Part shown: positions 43,018-51,403 of the stretch, one piece after another | How the letters are laid out: each line of letters starts with the position of its first letter | Numbering within the stretch: the stretch's first letter is position 1 | Source of the DNA: Mucilaginibacter ginsenosidivorax | Lineage (GTDB): Bacteria > Bacteroidota > Bacteroidia > Sphingobacteriales > Sphingobacteriaceae | Assembly: GCF_007971525.1 (NCBI RefSeq) | Contig: NZ_CP042437.1 | Coordinates: 5,642,001 to 5,706,000, forward strand | DNA: 64,000 nucleotides | Direction: 5' to 3' | Position numbers and translations under genes: made by a program | Notes under the pieces: generated by a model | Told to the model about the DNA's origin: nothing | Database searches by the model: none | Seen by the model: the letters and a program-made list of their open reading frames with translations, nothing else

Positions 43018-43025
43018 TATCTTTG
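43018..43025 (+). promoter_or_regulatory. -7 promoter element of ychF
   Basis: TATCTTTG matches TAnnTTTG perfectly. The start codon is 122 bases downstream, so the leader contains the hairpin repeat at 43045-43140. Confidence 0.5.
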
Positions 43026-43044
43026 CGGGAATTTTGGGTGAGTG

Positions 43045-43140
43045 GTTGATTAGGTGAATGGTTGATTAGGTTAGTTAAAACTTGCATAGTCTTCATCACT
43101 TTTAACTCAATCAACCATTAACCTAATCAACTTAATCAAC
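43045..43140. repeat. Hairpin repeat of TTGATTAGG words in the ychF leader
   Basis: GTTGATTAGGTGAATGGTTG and following (43045-43080) are matched by the reverse complement in TTTAACTCAATCAACC...TTAATCAAC (43101-43140), giving a 36-40 bp imperfect stem with a 20-base loop directly before the start codon. Confidence 0.7.
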
Positions 43141-43147
43141 TTAAAGA

Positions 43148-44251
43148 ATGGGTTTACAATGTGGGATAGTAGGTTTGCCAAATGTGGGTAAATCAACACT
43201 TTTTAATTGCTTATCAAATGCCAAGGCGCAGGCGGCTAACTTTCCGTTTTGCACCATCGAGCCAAACGTAGGCGTAATTACCGTACCGGATGAGCGCTTA
43301 ACAAAGCTTACTGAAATAGTTCAGCCCAAAAACATAGTGCCAAACGTTATCGAAATTGTGGATATTGCCGGCCTGGTAAAAGGCGCCAGCAAAGGCGAGG
43401 GTCTTGGTAACCAGTTTTTGGCCAATATTCGCGCTACCAACGCTATCATCCACGTATTGCGTTGCTTTGATAACGATAACGTGATTCACGTTGATGGCTC
43501 GGTTGACCCCATCCGCGATAAAGAGATCATCGATACCGAATTGCAGCTAAAGGATTTAGATTCTATCGAGAAAAAGATTCAGAAAGTTGAAAAAATGGCC
43601 AAAACCGGCGGCGATAAAGAGGCTAAAAAAACCTTTGATGTTTTAACCGTTTATAAAAACCACTTACTGCAAGGTAAATCGGCCCGTACTGCACCGGTTG
43701 AAGAAGAAGATAAAGAATATGTTGCCGACTTATGGCTGCTTACCGCTAAACCCGTAATGTATGTTTGTAATGTAGATGAAGGTTCGGTAGCCAACGGCAA
43801 TGCTTATGTAGAGCAGGTTAAAGCTGCCGTAGCCGAAGAAAAAGCCGAGGTGTTGATCATATCTGCCCAGATTGAGGCCGAAATTGCCGAATTGGAATCG
43901 TACGAGGAACGCCAGATGTTTTTAAACGATCTGGGTTTAACAGAATCGGGCGTTAATAAACTGATAAAAGCTGCTTACCGCTTGCTAAACCTGGCCACCT
44001 ATTTTACAGCCGGTGTACAGGAAGTACGCGCCTGGACAATTACCCAGGGTTTTACAGCACCGCAGGCCGCCGGCGTTATTCATACCGATTTTGAAAAAGG
44101 CTTTATCCGCGCCGAAGTTATTAAATATGACGATTTTGTAAAATTTAACGGCGTGGAAGCTACGATAAAAGAGAACGGTAAAATGGGTATCGAGGGTAAA
44201 ACCTACATTGTGCAGGATGGTGATATTATGCACTTCAGGTTTAATGTTTAA
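43148..44251 (+). CDS. ychF: Redox-regulated ATPase YchF (Obg family)
   Basis: 367 residues. G1 GLPNVGKST at residues 8-16, switch region NFPFCTIEPNVG, G3 DIAGLVKGAS, and the YchF-specific NVDE in place of NKxD, which gives ATP preference. The C-terminal TGS-like domain has ARAWTITQGFTAPQAAGVIH and DGDIMHFRFNV. Ribosome-associated ATPase linked to oxidative stress. Confidence 0.96.
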   Translation: MGLQCGIVGLPNVGKSTLFNCLSNAKAQAANFPFCTIEPNVGVITVPDERLTKLTEIVQPKNIVPNVIEIVDIAGLVKGASKGEGLGNQFLANIRATNAIIHVLRCFDNDNVIHVDGSVDPIRDKEIIDTELQLKDLDSIEKKIQKVEKMAKTGGDKEAKKTFDVLTVYKNHLLQGKSARTAPVEEEDKEYVADLWLLTAKPVMYVCNVDEGSVANGNAYVEQVKAAVAEEKAEVLIISAQIEAEIAELESYEERQMFLNDLGLTESGVNKLIKAAYRLLNLATYFTAGVQEVRAWTITQGFTAPQAAGVIHTDFEKGFIRAEVIKYDDFVKFNGVEATIKENGKMGIEGKTYIVQDGDIMHFRFNV

Positions 44252-44328
44252 TTAAACAATATAGAGCAGGGAAATCAAGGCGTTATCGAAAGTAATCAAT
44301 ACGCGGTTCCGCCCGGCCTGCAATAAAG

Positions 44329-44360
44329 AGGGAGTGCTTTTAGAGGCATTCCCTTTTTTT
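44329..44360 (+). terminator. Intrinsic terminator of ychF
   Basis: AGGGAGTGC (44329-44337) pairs with GGCATTCCCT (44345-44354), one G-U pair, 7-8 base loop, followed by seven T. Confidence 0.85.
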
Positions 44361-44444
44361 CTGCTGAATTTACGCATTTGATATGGCAGAATAGCCTCAT
44401 AGCAGTGCTATATCCATACTGCATTTAAAAGTTGATCCTGAAAA

Positions 44445-44512
44445 AGGTAGCACCTACGGCGCAAAAAACATTGTCTGTGGATCTTCTACAAACAGGTAGC
44501 CTCTACGAGGCA
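44445..44512. repeat. GGTAGCC...GGC palindromic repeats, second copy
   Basis: AGGTAGCACCTACGGCGC (44445-44462) and AGGTAGCCTCTACGAGGCA (44494-44512). The second unit is identical to 13447-13465, including the preceding ACAAAC. Here the complementary right-hand copies are missing. The rest of the 337-bp gap (44252-44588) holds no gene. Confidence 0.8.
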
Positions 44513-44588
44513 GCTTAAAAGTGTATTATCTTGTAAAGGTCAACCGTTTGTAGCTGAGAAAGTCTAAAAGTGATTGCTATAAACGCTA

Positions 44589-45347
44589 TCAAAACCTCCT
44601 GCCAATAATGATTTTAACAATTGCTTTATCCGCATTTGAAGTAAATCCGTAGCCTATGCCTCCGTTAACTTCCCATTTGGGGTCGAAGTTGAGGTCGGTT
44701 GCTATAAATAATTGGTGGTCCTGCTGTTTGAATGCATCATAATGGAAAAATGGCCCGGTACTTCCGTAATACTCTAACCCAAGCGCTACAACTTTGGTTA
44801 CATCGTAACTGCCTTTAACATTGGGCGAGAAGGTAAACCCGCGGTTAACGTCGGGCCCGGCAAAGCTTTTTTCTAATGTTGGGTTTACAGAAATATATAG
44901 TTTATTCCATTTTTTATCCACAATAGGCCTTATTTCAAGCGTGCTGGTATTGGCAGAGAACGCGCTTTTTTGAAAACCAAATTCGGTAGAGATACTGACG
45001 CCCACCGGCCAGTTCCAGCTTTGCGGGGCTGCTACCCTTGGCCGGATATGTGAGCCCACATATGCAGTTCGCCCGCCATCGCCTATCGAATTAAAAAAAT
45101 AGAAGCCCGTTTCAAACCAGGGAGTCCAGCCGTGAGTTATCTCGATAGTTTCATGTACAACATGGTTGGTAGGTAATTCGCCATTGACACTTGTGTTACT
45201 GCCGTTGATGGTATAATTACTATGAAGCTCTACCATGGTATTGCCCTTTTCTACCGTTTCTGAACCATATACCTGGATTTCGTAGTTATCCTGTGCTTTA
45301 AGTTGTAAGGAGATAAAGGCAAAGGCCAGCAAGCATAAATATTTCAT
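44589..45347 (-). CDS. Outer-membrane beta-barrel-like protein
   Basis: I use ATG 45347 (MKYLCLLAFAFISLQLKAQ, a clean signal peptide); the longer frame begins 39 bases earlier without one. The mature part of about 235 residues alternates hydrophobic and polar residues in strands such as WFETGFYFFNS and VALGLEYYGST and ends GYGFTSNADKAIVKIIIGRRF, typical for a barrel with a terminal aromatic. It lies downstream of the two-component genes and shares their regulatory box. Confidence 0.7.
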   Translation of the reverse strand: MKYLCLLAFAFISLQLKAQDNYEIQVYGSETVEKGNTMVELHSNYTINGSNTSVNGELPTNHVVHETIEITHGWTPWFETGFYFFNSIGDGGRTAYVGSHIRPRVAAPQSWNWPVGVSISTEFGFQKSAFSANTSTLEIRPIVDKKWNKLYISVNPTLEKSFAGPDVNRGFTFSPNVKGSYDVTKVVALGLEYYGSTGPFFHYDAFKQQDHQLFIATDLNFDPKWEVNGGIGYGFTSNADKAIVKIIIGRRF

Positions 45348-45388
45348 TGAGTTTGTACTTTTATAATGTACACCAAAGGCATACACGA

Positions 45389-45424
45389 TAAAACTATGGT
45401 GACAATCTGAAGCAAAACTGAAGT
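45389..45424 (-). promoter_or_regulatory. Promoter and response-regulator box of the outer-membrane gene
   Basis: On the plus strand ATCTGAAGCAAAACTGAAGT (45405-45424) is a direct repeat of CTGAAG with an 11-base period, as bound by OmpR-type dimers. Eight bases separate it from the minus-strand -7 element TAGTTTTA (45396-45389). The same arrangement precedes the regulator gene. Confidence 0.6.
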
Positions 45425-45469
45425 TAACCGCTAAATTTTAATTGTATCACTAAGGTGACAAAATACGCT

Positions 45470-46720
45470 CTAAAACGTGATTACAAAAGCGTGTAAAACT
45501 GTTTCGTGATGGTAATGGATGGTGTAGCCGTAATGCTGGCAAATGTTTTTCACCAGCGTTAATCCCAGGCCGGTACCCTGCGATTCTTTACCTTTTTGAA
45601 AGCGCTCAAAAATAAGGTCGGTGTTTAATGGATTAGCGCCCCCGCTGTTTTTTATGGATAATGAATGTGTTGTTAATTGGATAATAACCACGCCCCCTGT
45701 ATTGTTGTGCCTGATGGCATTGCTGAACAGGTTGTTTAACAAGATATCAACCAGGTATTTACTGGCCAGTATCTGCTTAGGTTGAAGTTGATGCTGAAGC
45801 GAAAGGTTTTTGCTTTGCATTAATTCCTGAAATTGCTGCATCTTTTCGGCCAGTATAATGTCAAGCTCAATGGGTTCTTCCTCGGTTATGAGTTTGTTTT
45901 CTAACTTGGCAAGTAATAACAACGATTGGTTAAGCCGGCTTGATTTATTAATGGAACTGTAAATATCTGTTATCTGCGCCAACTGATTTGCACCCAAAGT
46001 TTCGTCTTGTATCAGTGTATCCAGTTTGGTTGTTACTACTGCCAGCGGTGTCATCATTTCATGCGATGCATTTTCTGTAAACTGTTTCAGTTTCAGGTAA
46101 TCGTGTGTTACCCTTAATGACATTTCCCGGATGGCTTCGTTTAGTTCGGTAAATTCGTCTACCTCGCTTGGTTTTCCGGTAAATTGGTCAACGTCGGCAA
46201 TATTAAATTGCTTTATTTCCTTTAATGTTAGCTGGAAGGGCTTCCAGAGGCCCTTAAGCAGGTATTTGTTGGTAATAAACAGCACAAACAATAAGCCAGC
46301 CAGTAATGTGAGCGTAATAATGGTGATAACCTCGATAAGATATTTTTGTCCGGCCCTGGAAATGGCGATAACTACTTTGTAATTGCTGCTTTTTACTTTA
46401 ACCAGGTCTTCTACCGCGCGGCCGGCTTCGGCCCGTTGTTCTTTGGGGTTAAAATAAGTTGTATCAAAAAAACGTTTTTGCAATTGCTGCAGGTTTGTTT
46501 TTACAAATACTGCGTGGTCCCGGTCCAGGTCATACAATTGCGGGTTTTGGTCATTACTCCTGGCATATTCTTCGGCCTCGGTTAATTGTTGCTGAAGGCC
46601 ACGGTCAAGCTGTTGTTGCGCTATATAATTAATTGCAAAATAATAAATAACCGCCCCAAACAGTAAAACGGTTAGGGTAATGTATACGCTTGTGCGGGTG
46701 TAATGCTCAGCTAATTTCAT
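45470..46720 (-). CDS. Sensor histidine kinase
   Basis: 416 residues: TM1 about 13-33, a periplasmic sensor region of about 95 residues without a recognised domain, TM2 about 130-150, a HAMP-like linker, HisKA with His near 218 in FTENASHEMMTPLAV, and HATPase_c with N box NNLFSNAIRHNN and GTGLGLTLVKNICQHYG. Its start overlaps the regulator stop by 4 bases (ATGA), so both are co-translated. Confidence 0.92.
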   Translation of the reverse strand: MKLAEHYTRTSVYITLTVLLFGAVIYYFAINYIAQQQLDRGLQQQLTEAEEYARSNDQNPQLYDLDRDHAVFVKTNLQQLQKRFFDTTYFNPKEQRAEAGRAVEDLVKVKSSNYKVVIAISRAGQKYLIEVITIITLTLLAGLLFVLFITNKYLLKGLWKPFQLTLKEIKQFNIADVDQFTGKPSEVDEFTELNEAIREMSLRVTHDYLKLKQFTENASHEMMTPLAVVTTKLDTLIQDETLGANQLAQITDIYSSINKSSRLNQSLLLLAKLENKLITEEEPIELDIILAEKMQQFQELMQSKNLSLQHQLQPKQILASKYLVDILLNNLFSNAIRHNNTGGVVIIQLTTHSLSIKNSGGANPLNTDLIFERFQKGKESQGTGLGLTLVKNICQHYGYTIHYHHETVLHAFVITF

Positions 46721-47394
46721 GAGCTGATAAATTTGTAGCCAAGCCCGTATATGGACGTCAGGTAGTCTTTGCCGCCTGCATCCAACAGTTTCCTGCGCAG
46801 GTTTTTGATATGGGTATAAATGAAATCGAAGTTATCGTGCATATCCATTTCGTCTCCCCAAAGGTGCTCGGCAATGGCATTTTTGGATATTACCTTACCT
46901 TTATTGGCAATAAAATAAAGAAGCATTTCGTGTTCTTTACGTGTAAGTATAATGGGCGTGTCATTTACCTCAACAGTTCTGCCCGGTATATCAATCGCAA
47001 TTTCGTTAAATATCAGCTTGTTATTGGTGTTTAACGCTTTCCGGCGGTATACTGCCATTAAACGCGCCTTTAGCTCCGCCAGGTGAAATGGTTTTGTCAG
47101 GTAATCGTCGGCACCAAGGTTTAGCCCCTTCAGCTTATCATCCAACGAGTTGCGGGCCGAAATGATCAGCACGGCCTCATTCTTATGGTGGGTCCGTAAA
47201 AATTCAAGCACATCAAATCCCTGGCCGTCTGGCAAACCTATGTCCAATAGTACGCAATCGTAGTCGTAATCGGCTAATTTTTGTAGCGCTGCAGTTAATC
47301 CACCGCAGCTTTCGCATATATTGCCGTCAACATTCAGGTAGCTTGTTATGTTTTCACGTAAGCTTTGCTCATCTTCTATTACCAGGATTTTCAA
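46717..47394 (-). CDS. OmpR-family response regulator
   Basis: 225 residues: receiver domain with E7-D8 and phosphoacceptor D51 in CVLLDIGLPDG, K in LTKPFH, then a winged-helix DNA-binding domain with TRKEHEMLLYFIANKGKVIS and FIYTHIKNLRRKL. It is the first gene of a two-gene operon with its kinase; the shared upstream box predicts autoregulation and control of the outer-membrane gene at 44589. Confidence 0.94.
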   Translation of the reverse strand: MKILVIEDEQSLRENITSYLNVDGNICESCGGLTAALQKLADYDYDCVLLDIGLPDGQGFDVLEFLRTHHKNEAVLIISARNSLDDKLKGLNLGADDYLTKPFHLAELKARLMAVYRRKALNTNNKLIFNEIAIDIPGRTVEVNDTPIILTRKEHEMLLYFIANKGKVISKNAIAEHLWGDEMDMHDNFDFIYTHIKNLRRKLLDAGGKDYLTSIYGLGYKFISS

Positions 47395-47408
47395 TGCGGT
47401 TTTTTAAT

Positions 47409-47444
47409 CAAAGATAAAATGCGAAATTGAAGATAAACTGAAGT
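47409..47444 (-). promoter_or_regulatory. Promoter and autoregulatory box of the two-component operon
   Basis: Minus-strand -7 TATCTTTG (47416-47409) is preceded after exactly 8 bases by the box AATTGAAGATAAACTGAAGT (plus strand 47425-47444). It matches the box at 45405-45424 at 16 of 20 positions and takes the place of a -33 element, as for an activator-dependent promoter. Confidence 0.6.
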
Positions 47445-47663
47445 ACGCCTCCTTTTGGGGATCATGATGTAGTAACTACAGATTTGCTTCATATTCTTGT
47501 GGTAATTTACAAAAAAATATACCTCAAAACGCCAGTATACCATTATCGCCCAAAAGGATAAACGATCCTTTGTAACAATCCGGAAGGCGAGCGGGGGCAA
47601 ATTGGTTTGATAAATGGAATTGTTTATCTTTTGGGCAAAACAGGCAGCTAAAATAAAATCAAT

Positions 47664-48335
47664 ATGGCAATTATTGAACCTATTCGTGAGGATGTTACCC
47701 ATCCCGGACATATTAAAAAATATTCGGCGCCCCTTCGCCTTTGGCATTGGGCCAATACTATTGTCATCAGTGGTTCGCTGCTTACCGTATTAATTAATGC
47801 AACCATTACCGATAGAAGGCCCGTAACAGCACTGGTTAAAGATGAGCTGAAGCACGCGGGTGCCGCAGTAACCGACGACCAGGCCGGCTCTGTTGCCCAC
47901 GCGCTTGGCGACAGCGTATGGAGCATTCATACCTATTTTGGATATGCATTAGCTGCTTTGCTATTGTTTAGATTGGTACTGGAGTTTTTCCAGTTAGCCG
48001 ATCAAAAATTCATCGGTAGAATAAAAGGCGCGTACCGGCATTTTCAAACTACTAAAAAGGAAAGAGAACTTGCAAAGCATGAACTTGTTGTAAAAAGTAT
48101 TTACGCTGTGTTTTATTTGTTGCTTATTATTATGGCTTTAACCGGTTTATTCCTGGCTTTTGAAGATCTGCTGGCGCCATTCAAATCTATTAGGCACAGT
48201 GTTAAAGAGGTTCATGGTTTTTGCATGTACCTTATTATTGCTTTTATTGTTGTTCATATTGCAGGCGTTTTCCTGGCCGAGCGAAAGGATGATGGCAAAG
48301 GCATGGTTTCGGATATGATCAACGGCGGTAAATAA
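47664..48335 (+). CDS. Cytochrome b/b6-type membrane protein
   Basis: 223 residues with four membrane helices. Heme-ligand candidates are H28 in LRLWHWAN, a His in SIHTYFGYAL, one in EVHGFCMYLI and one in FIVVHIAGV, the arrangement of hydrogenase-type or b561-like di-heme cytochromes. No hydrogenase or formate dehydrogenase gene is next to it. It likely passes electrons between quinone and an unknown partner. Confidence 0.8.
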   Translation: MAIIEPIREDVTHPGHIKKYSAPLRLWHWANTIVISGSLLTVLINATITDRRPVTALVKDELKHAGAAVTDDQAGSVAHALGDSVWSIHTYFGYALAALLLFRLVLEFFQLADQKFIGRIKGAYRHFQTTKKERELAKHELVVKSIYAVFYLLLIIMALTGLFLAFEDLLAPFKSIRHSVKEVHGFCMYLIIAFIVVHIAGVFLAERKDDGKGMVSDMINGGK

Positions 48336-48350
48336 TAGTGTAGTGGGATA

Positions 48351-48457
48351 GTCTTAAGCCGAAAATCATAAGTCTTGAGTTCTAAGTCTTGAGTAGGAAG
48401 CCTGACGTCTGAATTGTGATTTTGGCTTAGAACTTAGAACTCAAGACTTCAGACTTA
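48351..48457. repeat. Hairpin repeat of AGTCTTGAGT words, second copy
   Basis: Left arm 48351-48388 (AAGTCTTGAGTTCTAAGTC) and right arm 48418-48457 (AACTTAGAACTCAAGACTT) are long imperfect complements between convergent genes. The right arm ends on the stop codon of the VIT1-type gene. Confidence 0.7.
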
Positions 48458-49144
48458 TTTCCCGGTAATCAACTTGGCCATCAGGAAAGCGGCTCCGGCG
48501 GCAAGCGCGCCAATAACTACTACTTTAAAAGCGCCGCTTAGTGCCGGCTGGCCTGTCATTTTACTTTTAAAGTAGCCAAATATAAACAGGCATATCAAGG
48601 TAACCCCGCATGAGTAATATAAGGCCTCCTGGGCCCGGTCGATAATAATATATGGAGACAGGGGGATGATGCCGCCAATAATGTAGGATACACCAATGGT
48701 GATAGCGCTTTTGGTGGCGCGGTTAGCGTTGGGTTCTTCAAGCCCAAGTTCATAACGCATCATAAAATCTACCCATTGCTTTTTGTCTTTAGCCAACTCA
48801 TCGGCAATTTGCCTTTGCAATGGTTCAGACAGGCCGAACCCGGCAAACACTTCCATTACTTCGGCTTTTTCCTGCTCGGGTAGTTTCTCTACTTCCTCAT
48901 ACTCCCGTTTTAATTCCGATTGGTAATGATCTACCTCCGTGCGCCCGGCAAGGTAACCGCCCAGGCCCATGGCAATTGATCCGGCAACAATTTCGGCAAT
49001 GCCCGCAGTTACCACAAGGGTAGATGAACTGATGGCCCCGCTTAAACCAGCTGCCAGGGCAAATGGAACGGTTAAGCCGTCGGACATGCCGATAACAATG
49101 TCCCTGATAGTTTCCGAGCTGGTTACATGGTGTTCGTGATGCAT
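48455..49144 (-). CDS. VIT1/CCC1-family iron/manganese transporter
   Basis: 229 residues, five membrane helices. Family signatures: IRDIVIGMSDGLTVPFALAAG in TM1, GSIAMGLGGYLAGRTE in TM2, a helical cytoplasmic domain with acidic metal-binding residues (EYEEVEKLPEQEKAEV), and GGIIPLSPYI. It moves Fe2+ or Mn2+ out of the cytoplasm. A 20-bp near-palindrome lies upstream at 49170-49189. Confidence 0.9.
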   Translation of the reverse strand: MHHEHHVTSSETIRDIVIGMSDGLTVPFALAAGLSGAISSSTLVVTAGIAEIVAGSIAMGLGGYLAGRTEVDHYQSELKREYEEVEKLPEQEKAEVMEVFAGFGLSEPLQRQIADELAKDKKQWVDFMMRYELGLEEPNANRATKSAITIGVSYIIGGIIPLSPYIIIDRAQEALYYSCGVTLICLFIFGYFKSKMTGQPALSGAFKVVVIGALAAGAAFLMAKLITGK

Positions 49145-49350
49145 TTAAATTGTTTTAATAACGAATATACTACTGTTAAGTTATAGTAGTGAGCCTGAAT
49201 GGTAAGTTAGAATTATTCTTGATTTAGAACCTAAAGGGCCCCGCTAATTCTGTTGTTGTTTTTGGTGCTGGTGGCTGTGGTTTATGCGGAAAAGCATGGC
49301 ATTTCACACCTGGACGAATAAAACCGCTCAAATTCCGCTCAAACTAAATT

Positions 49351-49385
49351 AAAAAACCCGCTTATTTAGGTATAAACGGGTTTTA
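49351..49385 (-). terminator. Intrinsic terminator of the tRNA gene
   Basis: On the minus strand AAAACCCG and CGGGTTTT pair across a loop that can extend the stem, followed by TTTT; it begins 4 bases after the tRNA. Confidence 0.8.
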
Positions 49386-49388
49386 ATG

Positions 49389-49460
49389 TGCTCCCGACGA
49401 GATTCGAACTCATATCGATGGTACCGGAAACCATAATTCTATCCATTGAACTACGGAAGC
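49389..49460 (-). tRNA. tRNA-Arg (anticodon CCG)
   Basis: The 72-base minus-strand sequence folds as a full cloverleaf: acceptor GCTTCCG/CGGGAGC, D-arm GTTC/GAAT, anticodon stem ATGGT/ACCAT around loop TTCCGGT (anticodon CCG), T-arm ATGAG/CTCGT with loop TTCGAAT, and discriminator A. The 3' CCA is not encoded. Confidence 0.95.
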
Positions 49461-49544
49461 AATGGCGCAAATATATAAAAATGATAGTTAAAACAGTCGA
49501 AATTTGAAAGAAGATATATGGGCTAAGCCTGGTTAATATCGCGT

Positions 49545-50273
49545 TTATAAATACAAAGCAACCATTTGCCGCCAATACCTTGGCCGGTGCGCGTAATTAT
49601 CCCAAATGTATAATTGGTGTGGGATGTCTTTGCCGCTGAGTAAGGCGCTAAAATCGCGGTTACTGTGTACAAACGGATCTGTTTCGCCTACGGCCATGAT
49701 GATCTCGATGTTACGAATGGCATCTAAAATGGCGCCGTCATGCAGGTTGGCCATAAATTGCTGGGGCATGTTAAAGTAAATGTCCTCATCGCGGTAGCCA
49801 TCAAACAAATCTTTAAAATCGTCTATTTGCAGGGTGAGATCAAAACGCCCGCTCATGCATACAACTTTTTTAAAAACAGACGGGTGTCTCATAGCGATGT
49901 TGATGGCATGGAACGATCCCATGCTGCAACCTGCAACTTCAAAGTAACTGCCGCTATTTTGGCTGCGCATAAAAGGTAAAACCTCGGTAAGGATATACTG
50001 CTCGTATTGCAAATGGCGCGCTATGCGTGTGGCCGGATGCACCCAGTGGTTATAAAAGCTTTCGATGTCAATACTATCTACACAAAAAAGCTGGATTTCG
50101 CCGTTTTCAATTTTGGTTTGCAGCGCCTCAACAATGCCCCAGTTTTCGTAGTCATAAAACCGCGCCATCCGGGTAGGAAAAAACAGCACTGCCCGGCCTG
50201 CATGCCCAAATACCAATAGCTCCATATTACGGTGTAAACTGGCGCTAAACCATTTGTGATAGGCTCTGTTCAT
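49545..50273 (-). CDS. Esterase-family alpha/beta hydrolase
   Basis: I use ATG 50273 (MNRAYHKWFSASLHRNMEL, 242 residues); the longer frame needs a TTG. The nucleophile elbow is G-C-S-M-G in EVAGCSMGSFHA, followed by MSGRFD, an acid in AVGETDPF and His in WDNYAHRPRYW. This is the D-type esterase/enterochelin-esterase-like family in its compact cytosolic form. Substrate unknown. Confidence 0.82.
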   Translation of the reverse strand: MNRAYHKWFSASLHRNMELLVFGHAGRAVLFFPTRMARFYDYENWGIVEALQTKIENGEIQLFCVDSIDIESFYNHWVHPATRIARHLQYEQYILTEVLPFMRSQNSGSYFEVAGCSMGSFHAINIAMRHPSVFKKVVCMSGRFDLTLQIDDFKDLFDGYRDEDIYFNMPQQFMANLHDGAILDAIRNIEIIMAVGETDPFVHSNRDFSALLSGKDIPHQLYIWDNYAHRPRYWRQMVALYL

Positions 50274-50342
50274 TTGTGGTCCGGCGTTTTGCTGCGAAAT
50301 TTCCAAAACAAATGTTAATCAAAATTAAATAAATGGTAATGC

Positions 50343-50933
50343 TTACCTGTTAATATTAGCTGTAATAACCTGTTTCCATAACTGGTAACCAAGCGGGCTT
50401 AAATGCAGGCCATCGCCAACAAAATATTCTTTTTTAGGGTAGCCTTTGGCGTCAACCATCTCTTTATAGATATTAATAAATCGCCAGTTGTTGGTGTTTT
50501 TAACTATTTCGGTCTCGATAAGATTATTGGCGTATTTAAATTTATCAATAATGTTCCATCGGCTAAGGCTTGGTTTTAATGAAACAAAATAGCAGGGTAA
50601 ATCGCCGTAACGGTGCTGCACTTCGGCAACCAATTGCTGAAAAAATATAAAAACTTCTTCTGGATGGCGGCCATCGCCCAAATCGTTATCGCCGGCGTAT
50701 ATAACCAGCCGCCTGGGGCTGTAGCTTTCCATCACCCGGTCAAAAAACCAAACACATGCCGCCAGGGTCGATCCGCCGAAACCCAGGTTAACGGGTTTTA
50801 ATTCCTTAAAATCATCCTTAAGCCCTGTCCACATTCTAATAGACGAACTGCCGTAAAAAATAGTTTCGGGCTCATATTCCTTGTTCAAACTAACTTTTTC
50901 AAGTTGTTTAATATCCTCTTCGTACCAATACAT
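50343..50933 (-). CDS. SGNH/GDSL-type esterase
   Basis: 196 residues with no signal peptide. Block I IFYGSSSIRMW carries the nucleophile serine, block II gives GFGGST, block III YAGDNDLGDG the oxyanion Asn, and block V GDGLHLSPLGY the catalytic Asp-His. A lipase or acyl-esterase of the platelet-activating-factor acetylhydrolase-like group. It is 69 bases upstream of the esterase gene on the same strand. Confidence 0.85.
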   Translation of the reverse strand: MYWYEEDIKQLEKVSLNKEYEPETIFYGSSSIRMWTGLKDDFKELKPVNLGFGGSTLAACVWFFDRVMESYSPRRLVIYAGDNDLGDGRHPEEVFIFFQQLVAEVQHRYGDLPCYFVSLKPSLSRWNIIDKFKYANNLIETEIVKNTNNWRFINIYKEMVDAKGYPKKEYFVGDGLHLSPLGYQLWKQVITANINR

Positions 50934-51022
50934 TAAACTATTTTAGCGTTTGCGTAATAAATAAACAGTATTTAAAACCATTAGCGGGCAATATAGTACA
51001 AACATTTATTTCTATTGTTAAC

Positions 51023-51403
51023 TCAACGGATTTTTATCATCCCGGTTTTGTACAGATCAATAGCCAGCTTCAAAATTTCTTCAATAGTTTCAACCGGCAA
51101 ATCCTCACCGGCATCAAAAAGCATAATTTTCATGCGTGCCCGTTTTTCGATGATCAGCCCCGGATGATCAAAACGTTTGCCTTCAACAATGCCGATATAA
51201 GGCTGCAGCAATTTTTTATGCACCCACAGGTAGCAAAACATTTTGCCTTTATAGCAAAAAAATGGCATCCCATATTTCCAGGCGGCAGTTATATCGGCAT
51301 CCTGTTTCAGGATAATCTGGCGCAGCGCCAGCAGGCAGCCTTTTACAGGTTCGTTTTTTTGCAGGTAAAAATTATCAAGCTGTGTTAGCGTATCATCAGT
51401 CAT
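51023..51403 (-). CDS. DUF1801 domain protein, copy 1
   Basis: 126 residues: ITAAWKYGMPFFCYKGKMFCYLW and HKKLLQPYIGIVEGKRFDHP are the DUF1801/YdhG-like signature, a small alpha/beta fold of unknown function. It overlaps the NADAR gene by 8 bases and is clearly paralogous to the gene on the other side of it (52156). Confidence 0.85.
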   Translation of the reverse strand: MTDDTLTQLDNFYLQKNEPVKGCLLALRQIILKQDADITAAWKYGMPFFCYKGKMFCYLWVHKKLLQPYIGIVEGKRFDHPGLIIEKRARMKIMLFDAGEDLPVETIEEILKLAIDLYKTGMIKIR

